DNA from: Fimbriimonadaceae bacterium
GTDB lineage: Bacteria; Armatimonadota; Fimbriimonadia; Fimbriimonadales; Fimbriimonadaceae
Direction of reading: 5' to 3'
DNA length: 64,000 nucleotides
Assembly: GCA_019694835.1 (NCBI GenBank)
Contig: JAIBBE010000220.1
Location: 1 to 64,000 of the forward strand
Shown: positions 1-8,997 of the stretch, piece by piece
Layout of the letters: every line of letters begins with the position of its first letter
Position numbering within the stretch: position 1 is the stretch's first letter
Notes under the pieces: model-generated
Told to the model about the DNA's origin: nothing
What the model saw: the letters and a program-made list of their open reading frames with translations, nothing else
Databases searched by the model: none
Program-made: the position numbers and the translations under genes

Positions 1-23
1 TCACGCACCTTCTCGCAAGCTCG

Positions 24-1919
24 CTACCGCGTCGGCAGCGGCACCTTGCCCAGGCCATCGATCCGCCACGTTTCACCGTTGTAACCACTCAGATAGAGGT
101 GCTTCTGAGTGCGCGCCATCCGGTATGGCGTCGTGTACTGGCCACCGAAGTTCCACGACTGCCAGGTCTGGCCCCGATTGGTCGAGCGCCGCACGTACGC
201 GCTACCCCCACCTGCCCTCGCACCGCAGACCCAGAGCTCATTGCCATAAGTGAGGACGAAGAGGTTGTGCATGTCGTAAGTGATGGAGCCGACTTGGGTC
301 CAGGTCGCGCCACCGTCCAGTGTCCGGGCGAGATAGCCATGATAGCCGCTTACATAGCCGATGTCGTTGGTGGCGAAGGACACCGCCGCGACCGAGGGAG
401 TTGAGCCGCTGTTGTAGGGCACTTGTGTCGCGGTGAATGAGGCTCCGCCGTTGGTCGAACGCCATTGCACCTGGCCACCGCTTTGAATCCACACACGAGG
501 TCCGCGGACTTCAATGGCGACGCCTGGGAAGTTTCCGTTCGGCACGACTTGCCAACTCATGCCACCGTCGTAAGTGCGCCGGGTCTCTTGGCGCGCACCG
601 GCTGCATAGTCCCAACCAGTCAGCCAGCCGTTCAGAGGGTCGACGAACTTCACGTCGTTAGCATAGAAGTCGAAGTTGACGACCCCGGCCAGGTTCTGCC
701 AGGTGTGACCGCCGTCGAAGGAGCGAGCCATTCCGCCCCAATGACCGACTGCATACAGGAAGTCGCCGACCCCGCTCACAGCCGAATAGGACGTGTCTCG
801 TCCGAAGGTGGGCGGGTCAATGAGCGAGACATCCCAGGGGCCGGTGCGAGGAAGTCGCTGCGCGATTCCGTGATGGCCGACGGTCACCACGACTTCGTCT
901 TTGAGCACGGCAAGGCCGTTGCCTTCCACCGCCGCACCACGACCCACGCGAGCCCATGTCTCGCCACCATCTTGGGTCATGTAGGTTAGTCCCCGGACGC
1001 CAACCACCGTCCCGAGGAGCGGAGAACTAAACTTCACGGACCAGTTTCCAGGCAAATCGCCTTCGCCAATCCACTTCTGCTCCCACGAGAAGCCACCGTC
1101 GGTCGTGCGCCAGATGTCGCCCCGTCCGGAGACCCCAACCACGGTCTGGGAGTCCACTTTTTCAAGGTCGGTGAGACCCGTTGTGACCGAAGTGTTGATC
1201 GTGAGCCATGACTCACCGCCATCACCAGAACGGGCGATTCCGTCCCCAACTTCGGCCAAGAGGATCGTTGGCGAAAGATAGATCACATCGTTCGCGCCGC
1301 CTGGGCGCTTGAGCTGCCAAGTTACGCCACCGTCCGCAGTCTTAAAAATGCCGCTATCACCCGTGGGCAAGCCACCCGCCACAACGCCGGTGTTGACATC
1401 CAAAAAGTCCATGCCGATGATGGAAGGGCAGGTTGGATAGAAAGATCGGAGGCTCCACGAGGCTCCTGCATTGGTCGTTCGCACGAGGGCGCCATTCGAT
1501 CCGATGAACCCGGTGGTCGCGTTGATGTAATCCTGCTCGTACCACGAACCGCCGAGGGGAAAGCCCGGGACGGCGGTCCAGGTGGCACCGCCATTCGTGG
1601 TGCGAAAGATATCGGGCGCGGGCGGGCTGGAATTGCCCGTCACGATGCCCACGTTGGCATCGAGGAATTGCACGCTGTAAAGCGGGACCGACTGGTCGCC
1701 CGGGAGAGAGGCTTTGGTCCAAGTCGTCCCGCCATCCAGCGTTCGGTAAAGGCTCTTCATGTTTCCCACCACGAACCCCTTTTGCGGCGTGAGGAAGTAG
1801 GAGCCCCACAACCCCCACTGACACGGGGTGGGTGCGATCTGCACCACGGTCTGCGCCGAGGCGAACGCGGGTCCGAAGGCGAGGGCGCCGAGCGTCAGCA
1901 CCTTGGCGGCGATATTCAT
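24..1919 (-). CDS. Secreted YCF48/BNR-repeat beta-propeller protein
   Basis: 631 aa with a signal peptide (residues 1-22, cleavage after AFASA). About twelve BNR-type turns of the form TxDGGxTW are spread along the chain (for example near residues 62, 107, 192, 270, 315, 403, 449 and 536), the pattern of sialidase-like and Ycf48-like beta-propellers. Ycf48 itself is a photosystem II assembly factor, but nothing here suggests photosynthesis, so the protein is best described as an exported propeller of unknown ligand. It is the last gene of a leftward run; the next gene upstream (1990-3600) is separated by a hairpin, so it is probably transcribed separately. The large VPS10-like protein at 19763-22663 carries the same kind of repeat. 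Confidence 0.8.
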   Translation of the reverse strand: MNIAAKVLTLGALAFGPAFASAQTVVQIAPTPCQWGLWGSYFLTPQKGFVVGNMKSLYRTLDGGTTWTKASLPGDQSVPLYSVQFLDANVGIVTGNSSPPAPDIFRTTNGGATWTAVPGFPLGGSWYEQDYINATTGFIGSNGALVRTTNAGASWSLRSFYPTCPSIIGMDFLDVNTGVVAGGLPTGDSGIFKTADGGVTWQLKRPGGANDVIYLSPTILLAEVGDGIARSGDGGESWLTINTSVTTGLTDLEKVDSQTVVGVSGRGDIWRTTDGGFSWEQKWIGEGDLPGNWSVKFSSPLLGTVVGVRGLTYMTQDGGETWARVGRGAAVEGNGLAVLKDEVVVTVGHHGIAQRLPRTGPWDVSLIDPPTFGRDTSYSAVSGVGDFLYAVGHWGGMARSFDGGHTWQNLAGVVNFDFYANDVKFVDPLNGWLTGWDYAAGARQETRRTYDGGMSWQVVPNGNFPGVAIEVRGPRVWIQSGGQVQWRSTNGGASFTATQVPYNSGSTPSVAAVSFATNDIGYVSGYHGYLARTLDGGATWTQVGSITYDMHNLFVLTYGNELWVCGARAGGGSAYVRRSTNRGQTWQSWNFGGQYTTPYRMARTQKHLYLSGYNGETWRIDGLGKVPLPTR

Positions 1920-1952
1920 GTCGGTAAGAGGTTACGCCCTCCTCATCTGATA

Positions 1953-1983
1953 CACCCTCGATCCGACGGGCGGATCGAGGGTG
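1953..1983 (-). terminator. Hairpin after the peptide-binding lipoprotein gene
   Basis: A perfect 13-bp stem (CACCCTCGATCCG with its complement) closes a 5-nt loop. It lies 7 bp past the stop of the leftward gene 1990-3600. No T-run follows, so it may be a Rho-assisted terminator or an mRNA 3' end stabiliser. Confidence 0.6.
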
Positions 1984-1989
1984 CCTCGG

Positions 1990-3600
1990 TCAGTTCGCGG
2001 CCAGCCGAACCTTCGTGTGCGGTAGGTGACCGAACAGCGATTCCCGCAGGCCCGATACCCGGGGCGAGATCAACTCGAAGTCACGCTGGAAGTAGATCGG
2101 GACCCACGGGGCGTCTTGCAGCACGATGTCCTCGGCTTTGGCATAGAGGGGTGCTCGCTGATCCCAGTCCATCAGCACGTCGGCTTGCGCACAGAGGTCG
2201 TCGTACTCCTTGTTGCTGTAGCCGATCTTGTTCTCGGGCCCGGTCGTGCTCAACATGTAGCTGAGGAAGTTCTCGGGGTCGAGGTAGTCGGCGGCCCACC
2301 GCATGTGGAAGATCTGGACGTCGCCCTTGTTCCACTTGTCGAGGTAAGCGCCCCACTCCATCATCCGCGTGTTGATCGTGACGCCGAGGTTGGTCTGGAG
2401 CATGCCCTGCACAGCTTCGGCCACAATGCGCACGTCGGGGCGGCCGTCTCGGAAATTCATCTCCATCGGAGGAAGGCCCTTGCCGCCGGGATAACCCGCG
2501 TCAGCGAGCATCTTCTTCGCGCCTTCCGGGTCGAACTTGATGGCATTGGCATCCTCGCGGTGGCCCAGCACTCCCGGGGGCACGATGCTGTTGGCGATGT
2601 TGTTGGCTCCGCCCAAGATGTCGTTGACGATGCGGTCCTTGTCAATCGCCATGGCGAACGCCTGGCGAACACGACGGTCCTTGAAGGGCGCGTACGACTT
2701 CTGGTTGAGTCCGATGTACCAAATCGACGGCCGGTCGAAGGGCTTCAGGTCCTTGGCTAGTTTCTCGTCCTTCTTGATCGCATCGAGGTCTTGGCGCTCG
2801 AGCTGGAGAATGTCGATTTCGCCGCTCTTGTACTTGTTGAGTCGCGTGGCGGGGTCCTTAATGACCGGGCGCTCAATCTTGGCGAGCGAGGGTGCGCCGT
2901 CGTGGTAGTCGGGGTTGGCTTCCATCACGAAAAGCTGGTTGCGCTCGTATTGCTTGGCTTTGAATGGCCCCGTGCCGATCATCTGGCTGACTTCGGTGAT
3001 CGCGCTGTCGGCGGGGACGGATTCCTTGGCAACGACGGCGGAAACGAGGTACGTCAGCTTGCCCAGGAAGTACGGTCGCGGCTTGTCGATCTTGATCACC
3101 ACCGTCGACGGATCGCGGACTTCGATGCCGCTGATGGACTCGGCTTTGCCTTCGTGGTACTCGCGGACGCCGACGATGTCGGCGACATACTGCCAAGTCG
3201 GGGATGCCATCTTGCCGCTCGTGGCCCGTTCGATGGACCATTTCACGTCGTCCGCCGTGACCTCTCGTCCGTTGTGGAACTTCACGCCCTTCTTCAGAGT
3301 GAAGACGTAGGTCTTGCCGCCGTCCTCAATGTCCCACTTCTCGGCCAGACGTCCTTCCGGCTGGTTGTCCGTACTCCACCCGACGAGGCCCTCGAAGACC
3401 TGCTGCAAGGCGTCGATCGTGTCGCCATCCTGGACGATGGCCGGATCGAGCGCGGTCAGGTCATCGGGAATCGGATAGCGCAGAACGTTGTCCTTGCCCG
3501 ATGCCTGGCGGTCCGAGAACCCGCCACCACCACCGCTGCCGCATCCGCCGAGGATCGCAACGAGGGTCAAGACAACCAGAAGAACGGAAAGCCGTTTCAT
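1990..3600 (-). CDS. Peptide/nickel-type ABC transporter substrate-binding lipoprotein (family 5)
   Basis: 536 aa. The N-terminus is a lipoprotein signal ending in LGGC with Cys20 as the lipidation site, followed by a glycine-rich linker. The body follows the SBP_bac_5 (DppA/OppA) pattern: LRYPIPDDLTALDPA at the start of the mature domain, GKTYVFTLKKGVKFHNGREVTADDV typical of the family (here split by me only for recognition), MIGTGPFKAKQY, and the C-terminal region with AADYLDPENFL and PWVPIYFQ. Such proteins capture oligopeptides or similar solutes outside the membrane and deliver them to an ABC permease. No permease or ATPase gene is adjacent, so the partner must be encoded elsewhere. Specificity cannot be read from the sequence. 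Confidence 0.93.
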   Translation of the reverse strand: MKRLSVLLVVLTLVAILGGCGSGGGGGFSDRQASGKDNVLRYPIPDDLTALDPAIVQDGDTIDALQQVFEGLVGWSTDNQPEGRLAEKWDIEDGGKTYVFTLKKGVKFHNGREVTADDVKWSIERATSGKMASPTWQYVADIVGVREYHEGKAESISGIEVRDPSTVVIKIDKPRPYFLGKLTYLVSAVVAKESVPADSAITEVSQMIGTGPFKAKQYERNQLFVMEANPDYHDGAPSLAKIERPVIKDPATRLNKYKSGEIDILQLERQDLDAIKKDEKLAKDLKPFDRPSIWYIGLNQKSYAPFKDRRVRQAFAMAIDKDRIVNDILGGANNIANSIVPPGVLGHREDANAIKFDPEGAKKMLADAGYPGGKGLPPMEMNFRDGRPDVRIVAEAVQGMLQTNLGVTINTRMMEWGAYLDKWNKGDVQIFHMRWAADYLDPENFLSYMLSTTGPENKIGYSNKEYDDLCAQADVLMDWDQRAPLYAKAEDIVLQDAPWVPIYFQRDFELISPRVSGLRESLFGHLPHTKVRLAAN

Positions 3601-3623
3601 GCGCGCAGTGTACCGCCGACCTG

Positions 3624-4301
3624 TTACGGAATCGTGACGACGGTGACGACATTCGAGTATTCGCCGACTGGGGCGTTCTTGGCGTAGCCTTGAACCCGGT
3701 AGTGTCGCTCTTCTGGCTTCTGGTCCTCAAGGGGCGGTCCGTCGTCGATGAACGTCGCGCTGTCCAAAACCCCAATCCGCTCCCAGTTGACTCCGTCTCG
3801 GCTGCGCATGAGCAACACGACCGCATAGCCGCCTTTCTTCACCCGAAGTGCGATCCGCGAGCCGGTGAGGGCGGCTGCCGCTACGCTGGGTGTCGAGAGC
3901 TGAGTCGGCGTGGCGATAATGCCCATATCGACCCCCATCTGCCGGGTGAAAGCCGGGTTGGCCTTGATCTCGGCGACCAGCCGACGAGTCCGCGCCTCGA
4001 TGTTGCCAAGCGTGCCCACGGGCAAAACGATCGCTGCCGGCGGTGTCGGCGCGGGCGGGGTCGGAGTGTTCAGCAAGCCCTCCATCATCTGGTCCTTGAA
4101 GGCCAGCACCTCATTTCGGTAGTTCGTTGCCGCCTCAAACGCGGCGAGGAACAGCGCCACGTTCTGGGCATCGACCTGCGCCTGCGCCACAACGGGGGCC
4201 GGGATCCCGAGCACTCCCGCATAACTGGCCAGCGAAGCCGCGAACTGGGCATGCCATTGGACCCGCTTACTCTGCCTTCTCGGATAGAAGTTGGCGCGCA
4301 T
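3624..4301 (-). CDS. Unknown 225-aa protein with fibronectin-like C-terminus, preceded by a 21-bp repeat array
   Basis: 225 aa, no signal peptide, basic start (MRANFYPRRQSKR). Residues about 15-75 look helical and alanine-rich; a proline-rich linker (TPTPPAPTPPAA) follows; residues about 90-125 are again helical; the last 80 residues are beta-rich and resemble a fibronectin type III fold (DGVNWERIGVLDSATF, then RHYRVQGY and EYSNVVTVVTIP). The start codon is only 11 bp from an array of eleven 21-bp repeats (4313-4543), so the array forms the 5' leader of this gene. No good ribosome binding site is visible. From memory, similar-sized proteins with this helical-Pro-Fn3 layout occur in Verrucomicrobia and Planctomycetes next to similar repeats, but I cannot verify this here. 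Function unknown. Confidence 0.75.
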   Translation of the reverse strand: MRANFYPRRQSKRVQWHAQFAASLASYAGVLGIPAPVVAQAQVDAQNVALFLAAFEAATNYRNEVLAFKDQMMEGLLNTPTPPAPTPPAAIVLPVGTLGNIEARTRRLVAEIKANPAFTRQMGVDMGIIATPTQLSTPSVAAAALTGSRIALRVKKGGYAVVLLMRSRDGVNWERIGVLDSATFIDDGPPLEDQKPEERHYRVQGYAKNAPVGEYSNVVTVVTIP

Positions 4302-4312
4302 ATTCTAGAGAC

Positions 4313-4543
4313 GACGCTGATAGCGGGGCTGTTTCCGACAACAGCGGAGCATGCCCCTCTTATAAGAGATTAGCTTCCCTTATTACCGGCCTGTAACCCG
4401 ACATTACTGGAGAATGCTCCGGTAACACCGGCATCACATCCGATAATATCGGAGCTTATTCCGCTACTACAGGGGCTAACTCCAATAGTGTCGGGGCATG
4501 CCCCGGTGATAGCGGGGCACGCCCCGATAGCATCGGATATACG
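4313..4543. repeat. Array of eleven 21-bp palindromic tandem repeats
   Basis: Eleven consecutive units of exactly 21 bp (starts 4313, 4334, 4355, 4376, 4397, 4418, 4439, 4460, 4481, 4502, 4523). The consensus on the plus strand is YCCGNTANTANCGGRGC followed by four variable bases. Each unit is a small hairpin centred on its position 8; the unit at 4439 is a perfect palindrome (TCCGATA-A-TATCGGA). The variable positions 5 and 11 are complementary in five units (A/T, G/C or C/G), a pattern like covariation. The unit junctions form a second palindrome, for example GGGGCATGCCCC across 4493-4504. Many units carry stop codons in several frames, so the array is not coding. Units differ from each other far more than in recent microsatellites. 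The remaining leader 4544-4686 toward speE holds one imperfect hairpin. Confidence 0.95.
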
Positions 4544-4586
4544 CGCGGTTCGCTCCCGCTACCCCCTGGAAGCCCAGGGCAAGCCG

Positions 4587-4634
4587 AAGGGGAGCCAAGC
4601 CAATCTCGTCAAGCGAGCCTTGGGGGCTGCCCTT
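4587..4634 (+). other. Imperfect hairpin in the speE leader
   Basis: AAGGGGAGCC pairs imperfectly with GGCTGCCCTT, with an inner CTCG/CGAG stem and a TCAA loop. It ends 52 bp before the speE start. It could be a terminator for transcription coming from the repeat array or a leader structure. No ligand-binding riboswitch motif is recognised. Confidence 0.3.
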
Positions 4635-4686
4635 GACGTTCGGTCCGCGCCACGGAGGGGGCGCAAGTGTCAAACTCTCCCCGACC

Positions 4687-5616
4687 ATGTTTTCCCAAAG
4701 CACCGGCATGTTCGTTGCCGAAACCCACACCGACGCCGTCACCTGGTTTTTCACCGTCTCGAAGTTCCTTGTCGAGGGCAAGACCCAGTTTCAGGAATAC
4801 CAAATCGCCGAGGTTCCCCGGTTCGGCAAGACGCTGTTTCTGGACTACAACATCCAGACCTCGCTGATGGACGAGCATGTCTTTCACGAGTGCATGAGCC
4901 AGCCGGCGATGACCCTGCACCCGAACCCCAAGAAGGTCGCGGTCTGCGGCGGCGGCGAAGGCGCGACTCTGCGTGAGGCTCTCAAGCACAACACCGTCGA
5001 GGAAGCCGTGATGATCGACATCGACGAGGAATTGATCGACATGGTCAAGGTCCACATGCCCGAGTGGCATCAAGGCGCGTTCGACGACCCCCGCACCAAG
5101 CTCTATCACACCGACGCCCGCAAGTTCCTCGAAGATAGCAAAGGCGCGAACTTCGATGTGATCCTCAGCGACCTCCCGAACCCCCACGAAGGCGGCCCCG
5201 CGCTCTACCTTTTCACGAAGGAGTACTACCAAATCTGCGCCGACGCGATGAGCGATGACGGCGTCTTCGCGATGCAAGCCGGTTGCGCCAACGCGAACTA
5301 CCCCGAACTCTTCGCCTGCAACATCGCGACGCTGGAAGCGATGCGGGAAGTCTTCCCTTACGTGCGCGGCTATTACGGCATCGTCACGACCTTCATGATG
5401 CCCTGGGGCTTCGTGCTCGCGAGCAAGAAGCACGATCCGCTTGCGCTGGCCGAAGAGGAGATTGCCCGGCGGTTCGCCGCACGCGGCGTGTCGACCAAGT
5501 ACTACACCCCGCGCTACCACCAGAGCGTCTTCACGTTGCCCGACTACCTTCTCGAAGCGGTGAAGAACGAAGGCCGCGTCCTCACCGACGCCGAGCCGTA
5601 CGTCTGGACGGCGTAG
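4687..5616 (+). CDS. speE: Polyamine aminopropyltransferase (spermidine synthase family)
   Basis: 309 aa. Transfers the aminopropyl group of decarboxylated S-adenosylmethionine to a polyamine acceptor in the cytoplasm. The nucleotide-binding motif VCGGGEGATLREALKH (about residues 86-101), the acidic strand MIDIDEELI, the cluster MPEWHQGAFDDPRTKLY and the catalytic-loop region ILSDLPNP are all present. The combination GGGEG, HMPEWHQGAFDDPR and a methionine-rich AMQAG segment resembles the Thermus-type enzyme that acts on agmatine or triamines more than the E. coli putrescine enzyme, so the acceptor is uncertain. An ATG at 4687 was preferred over an upstream in-frame start at 4633 because it begins at the usual beta-hairpin domain. 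No speD or speA homologue is in the window. Confidence 0.93.
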   Translation: MFSQSTGMFVAETHTDAVTWFFTVSKFLVEGKTQFQEYQIAEVPRFGKTLFLDYNIQTSLMDEHVFHECMSQPAMTLHPNPKKVAVCGGGEGATLREALKHNTVEEAVMIDIDEELIDMVKVHMPEWHQGAFDDPRTKLYHTDARKFLEDSKGANFDVILSDLPNPHEGGPALYLFTKEYYQICADAMSDDGVFAMQAGCANANYPELFACNIATLEAMREVFPYVRGYYGIVTTFMMPWGFVLASKKHDPLALAEEEIARRFAARGVSTKYYTPRYHQSVFTLPDYLLEAVKNEGRVLTDAEPYVWTA

Positions 5617-5623
5617 CCAATCT

Positions 5624-5664
5624 CCCCCTCTCCACTCCGGTGGAGAGGGGGCCGGGGGGTGAGG
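5624..5664. repeat. Dispersed palindromic element, CCCCCTCTCC family
   Basis: An 11-bp perfect stem CCCCCTCTCCA/TGGAGAGGGGG with loop CTCCGG, followed by GCCGGGGGGTGAGG. Related elements occur at about 15527, 27890 and 58283. It lies just after the speE stop and may also end its transcript. Confidence 0.8.
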
Positions 5665-5799
5665 TCAGCCGCTCAACGCGGCCTTGATGAACCGAACCTG
5701 AATTCTTCCTGGCCTGGCCCGCCGACTTGTATCAAGATTTGACGGGGTTGCTCATGTGCTCCAGCGGCAAGGCAAGAACTGCCTCCGCGGAGAATTCAT

Positions 5800-7173
5800 A
5801 TGTTCAAATTCCGATTCATCCCCTTGTTGCTGGCCGCTCTGGTCGCCATTCCCCTGCCCGGCCATGCCCAGTCCTCAAGCCTGCGCATCTATGGCTCACT
5901 GAGCAATTTCGATTGCTACAACGACACTCCCGACGACTGTGAGGGTTTCGAGATCGAAATCCAAAACATGCGGAAGGAAGACGTCATCCACACCTGGAAC
6001 TACTCGGCTTTCGGCGGCCCGACCGTCACCACCCTCGGTTCCGGCCTCTCGACCTCGGCGCTCGTCCGGTACTACTCCAGTTCGGCAATTGTCGCCCCAG
6101 GCCACATGACGCACTTCGGCGTGACCCTCACCCGAGTACCTGCAGCTGGATCCATCTCTTATCGATGGCTGCCCAAGGCCTCAACCGCCAATCCCAATCC
6201 TCCCCCCATCCCTGTCGAGTTGCCCCAGCACCAATCCACGCTCGACATCGACGGAATCCATGATTCGATCTCAAACGACACCAGTCACGACATTTGGGTC
6301 CTTCCATTTGGGCATCGAGTAAGCCGCGAGGTTGAGCTCGAAGAACTCATGACCGACAACTCCGTCGTTACCGACGCCATTCCCCTCGGATCAGGCAACG
6401 ACCACCTCAGACCCAGCAAGCTGAGTCCTGGCGAACAGTGGGTCCACGACGATCCGCCCGGCGTCGACGACACCCAGAGCGACGTGCTTTGGTTCAAAGT
6501 CTACGAAGACACCATCGTCTACGACGACCGAGGACGCCCGCGCCACGAACCAGGCCAGCAGATCGCCACGGTGATGAACGCAACGATCAGCGGCGATGTC
6601 GTGCCCCTCGCGCCGAGCGCCCTCTACCTCGCTGACACCCAGTTGACCGGCTCTCAGCTGAACCAAGCGATGGTGCTGCTCAACGGCACGGCTCCCAGCA
6701 GTGGGGCTGAAGTCACCCTGACCTCCAGCAATCCGTTCGCGATCCCTCCAACAACCCTTTTCATCCCCGGTGGCGAGGACTATGCGGTTTTCGACATTGC
6801 GACAACACCGGTCGCCTTCGCAACGCCGATCACGATTACAGCGCGTATCGGTGACAGCACGAAGACGGCTACGTTCACGATCAACCCGCCCACGCTTAAT
6901 CAGGTATGGCTCTCGTACTCGACCGCGACCAGTGGAACAACATTCAGCGGCGCCGTCTACCTCCTCGGCCCTGCTCCAGCGCAAGGAATGACGGTTAAGC
7001 TGCATAGCGAGAACCCCATTCTGACGACCCCCATATTGGTTCAAGTGCCAGCAGGTGCGTCGATGGCGACGTTCGACGTTTCCAGCCAACACATCAAGGT
7101 GCCGGTCATCGTCCGTCTCAATGCCCATCTGAACAAGAAGCAAGTGTCGACGTCGGTTCGGCTCATTCCCTGA
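5800..7173 (+). CDS. Secreted protein with C-terminal Ig-like modules
   Basis: 457 aa with a signal peptide (residues 1-24, ending GHAQ) and a GGAGA ribosome binding site before the ATG. The N-terminal half is unrecognised; it includes a cysteine pair (CYNDTPDDC, about residues 39-47). From about residue 268 there are two consecutive beta-rich modules of about 80 residues, the first starting PSALYLADTQLTG and the second starting LNQVWLSYSTATSG. Each follows the plan of a variable strand, APxxGxxVxLxSxNP, a VPAG or IPGG turn and a final strand. The same module ends the protein at 31301-31960. Likely a cell-surface or extracellular structural or adhesive protein; no enzyme motif is visible. Confidence 0.82.
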   Translation: MFKFRFIPLLLAALVAIPLPGHAQSSSLRIYGSLSNFDCYNDTPDDCEGFEIEIQNMRKEDVIHTWNYSAFGGPTVTTLGSGLSTSALVRYYSSSAIVAPGHMTHFGVTLTRVPAAGSISYRWLPKASTANPNPPPIPVELPQHQSTLDIDGIHDSISNDTSHDIWVLPFGHRVSREVELEELMTDNSVVTDAIPLGSGNDHLRPSKLSPGEQWVHDDPPGVDDTQSDVLWFKVYEDTIVYDDRGRPRHEPGQQIATVMNATISGDVVPLAPSALYLADTQLTGSQLNQAMVLLNGTAPSSGAEVTLTSSNPFAIPPTTLFIPGGEDYAVFDIATTPVAFATPITITARIGDSTKTATFTINPPTLNQVWLSYSTATSGTTFSGAVYLLGPAPAQGMTVKLHSENPILTTPILVQVPAGASMATFDVSSQHIKVPVIVRLNAHLNKKQVSTSVRLIP

Positions 7174-7189
7174 TCCTGCGACCACTTCC

Positions 7190-7212
7190 GGGCGGCCCAA
7201 AACGGGCCGCCC
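7190..7212 (+). terminator. Hairpin after the Ig-like protein gene
   Basis: GGGCGGCCC, loop AAAAC, GGGCCGCCC: a perfect 9-bp stem 16 bp past the stop codon. There is no T-run. The rest of the gap to purF (to 7411) holds a second stem at 7357-7380 (CCTCCGTCCG/CGGATGGAGG, one G-T pair) 31 bp before the purF start, which could be a leader structure. Confidence 0.6.
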
Positions 7213-7411
7213 GCTTGCCGTCCGAGGTCTCTCGACACCGGTTGGCAGACATCACGAGGATCCGATTTCAAATGCACTGGACGGGGGATTCGACGGTGGC
7301 GGGAGCGCAGTTGCCTGACAAGATGATCACGGTCAAGCCTGATCACGCTTCCTTTGCCTCCGTCCGCCCACGGATGGAGGCTCGCGCCCGGACGCATGCC
7401 ATACTTCAGCA

Positions 7412-8884
7412 GTGATCGACTTGGCCCAAGTCGGGGACCGACCGAAGGAGGAATGTGGAGTCGTAGGACTCTACACTCCCAGCGAGGAAGCGGCGCGCGT
7501 GGCGTTTTTCGCCCTCTTCGCGCTTCAACACCGGGGCCAAGAGTCCGCCGGTATCGCGGTCAGCGATGGCAGCCAGGTGCGGATGCATAAGGACATGGGC
7601 CTCGTCGCCCAAGTCTTCAACGAGGAGATTCTGCACACGTTGCCGGGCAACCTGGCCGTCGGGCATACCCGCTACAGCACCACCGGCTCCAGTGTCCTTC
7701 GCAACGCCCAACCGATTTACTGCCAAAGCCTCGTCGGCGAAATTGCGGTCGCCCATAACGGGAACCTGATCAATGCGCGCGAGCTCCGCGCCGAACTCGA
7801 AGCCGAGGGCGAACACTTCGACGGCACCAACGACAGCGAAGTGATCGCCCGGCTCATGGTTCGCAACTTGCACCGTGGACCCGAGCATGCAGTTGCGGCC
7901 GTGATGGAGCGGATCAAGGGCGCTTACAGCGTCATCATCCTGACCCCGCACATGGTCATTGGCTTCCGCGATCCGAACGGGATTCGTCCGCTGGTCGCGG
8001 GTCGGGTTGCCGATGGCTTCATGATGGCGAGCGAGTCGTGTGCGTTCGGGCCGATCGGCGGCGTTGTCGAGCACGAACTCGCGCCCGGGGAAATGGCGAT
8101 TCTTGATCAGGCAGGCATGCGCTTTGCCCAAGGTGCCCCCGCCGCAGGCAACAACATGTGCCTGTTCGAGTTCATCTACTTCGCAAGGCCCGACAGTCGG
8201 ATGTACGCGACGACCTTGTACAGCGCTCGCGAACGAATGGGCGAGAATCTGGCGAAGGAGCATCCGGTCGAAGCCGACGCCGTCGTCCCCGTCCCCGACA
8301 GCGGCATCCCCGCTGCGCTCGGCTACAGCCGGCAGAGCGGGATTCCGTACGTCGAGGGCATGACCAAGAGCCGCTACATCCATCGCACGTTCATCCAGCC
8401 GGACCAGCGGATGCGCGAAATGGGCGTCCGCATGAAGCTCACGCCACTCGTTGAGCATATCGAGGGCAAGCGGATCATTCTGGTGGACGATTCGATCGTC
8501 CGGGCGACGACGACCAAGCAAATCGTGCGCCTGTTGTTCGAGGCTGGGGCGAAGGAAATCCACGTCCGCATTACCGCGCCGCCTATCAAGTACCCGTGCT
8601 TCTATGGCATCGACATGGCGAGCAAGGGCGAACTGGCGGCCGCACGGATGACGATCGACCAGATCCGCGACCATGTCGGCGCGACGACCCTCGGCTACCT
8701 TTCGATCGAAGGTGCAACGTCGGCCGTCGGGCCCGATTCATCGAACTTCTGCCTTGCCTGCTTCAGTGGCAACTATCCGATTGCTGTTCCCGAAGATCTT
8801 TCCAAGATGGCCTTCGAGCAGCCGCCCGATGTAGGCCAAATGGAGACCGTATCGACCGGGCAGATGCGACTCATCGAAGCTTAG
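7412..8884 (+). CDS. purF: Amidophosphoribosyltransferase
   Basis: 490 aa, GTG start. First committed step of purine synthesis: glutamine plus PRPP gives 5-phosphoribosylamine. The N-terminal nucleophile cysteine sits at residue 15 (EECGVVGLY), so a 14-residue propeptide must be removed. The glutaminase domain shows HRGQESAGI, GHTRYSTTG and AHNGNL. The phosphoribosyltransferase domain has the PRPP loop IILVDDSIVRATT (about residue 354). Cysteines in NNMCLF, YPCFYG and NFCLAC match the four iron-sulfur ligands of the Bacillus-type enzyme, so an oxygen-sensitive 4Fe-4S cluster is likely. It stands alone, without other pur genes beside it. Confidence 0.97.
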   Translation: MIDLAQVGDRPKEECGVVGLYTPSEEAARVAFFALFALQHRGQESAGIAVSDGSQVRMHKDMGLVAQVFNEEILHTLPGNLAVGHTRYSTTGSSVLRNAQPIYCQSLVGEIAVAHNGNLINARELRAELEAEGEHFDGTNDSEVIARLMVRNLHRGPEHAVAAVMERIKGAYSVIILTPHMVIGFRDPNGIRPLVAGRVADGFMMASESCAFGPIGGVVEHELAPGEMAILDQAGMRFAQGAPAAGNNMCLFEFIYFARPDSRMYATTLYSARERMGENLAKEHPVEADAVVPVPDSGIPAALGYSRQSGIPYVEGMTKSRYIHRTFIQPDQRMREMGVRMKLTPLVEHIEGKRIILVDDSIVRATTTKQIVRLLFEAGAKEIHVRITAPPIKYPCFYGIDMASKGELAAARMTIDQIRDHVGATTLGYLSIEGATSAVGPDSSNFCLACFSGNYPIAVPEDLSKMAFEQPPDVGQMETVSTGQMRLIEA

Positions 8885-8997
8885 GTCTGATCTTTCTTGC
8901 GCCTTCGCGTGGCCAGCGGACCAAAGGTCCCAATTTCTCATAGCGCCGGAACCAATGCCGCGTCACCTCTCATATACGTTCCCAAGGAGGCGAAGAA

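Noticed and set aside
24..1919. Ycf48 photosystem II assembly factor
   Set aside because: Only the generic repeat is shared; no photosynthesis gene is present and the protein is much longer.
4313..4543. 21-bp array as a CRISPR
   Set aside because: Units abut without spacers, vary internally and are shorter than CRISPR repeats; no cas gene is present.
4476..4781. Leftward frame across part of the repeat array and the speE start
   Set aside because: Antisense to speE; its 7-residue repetition only reflects the 21-bp units, and other units contain stops in this frame.
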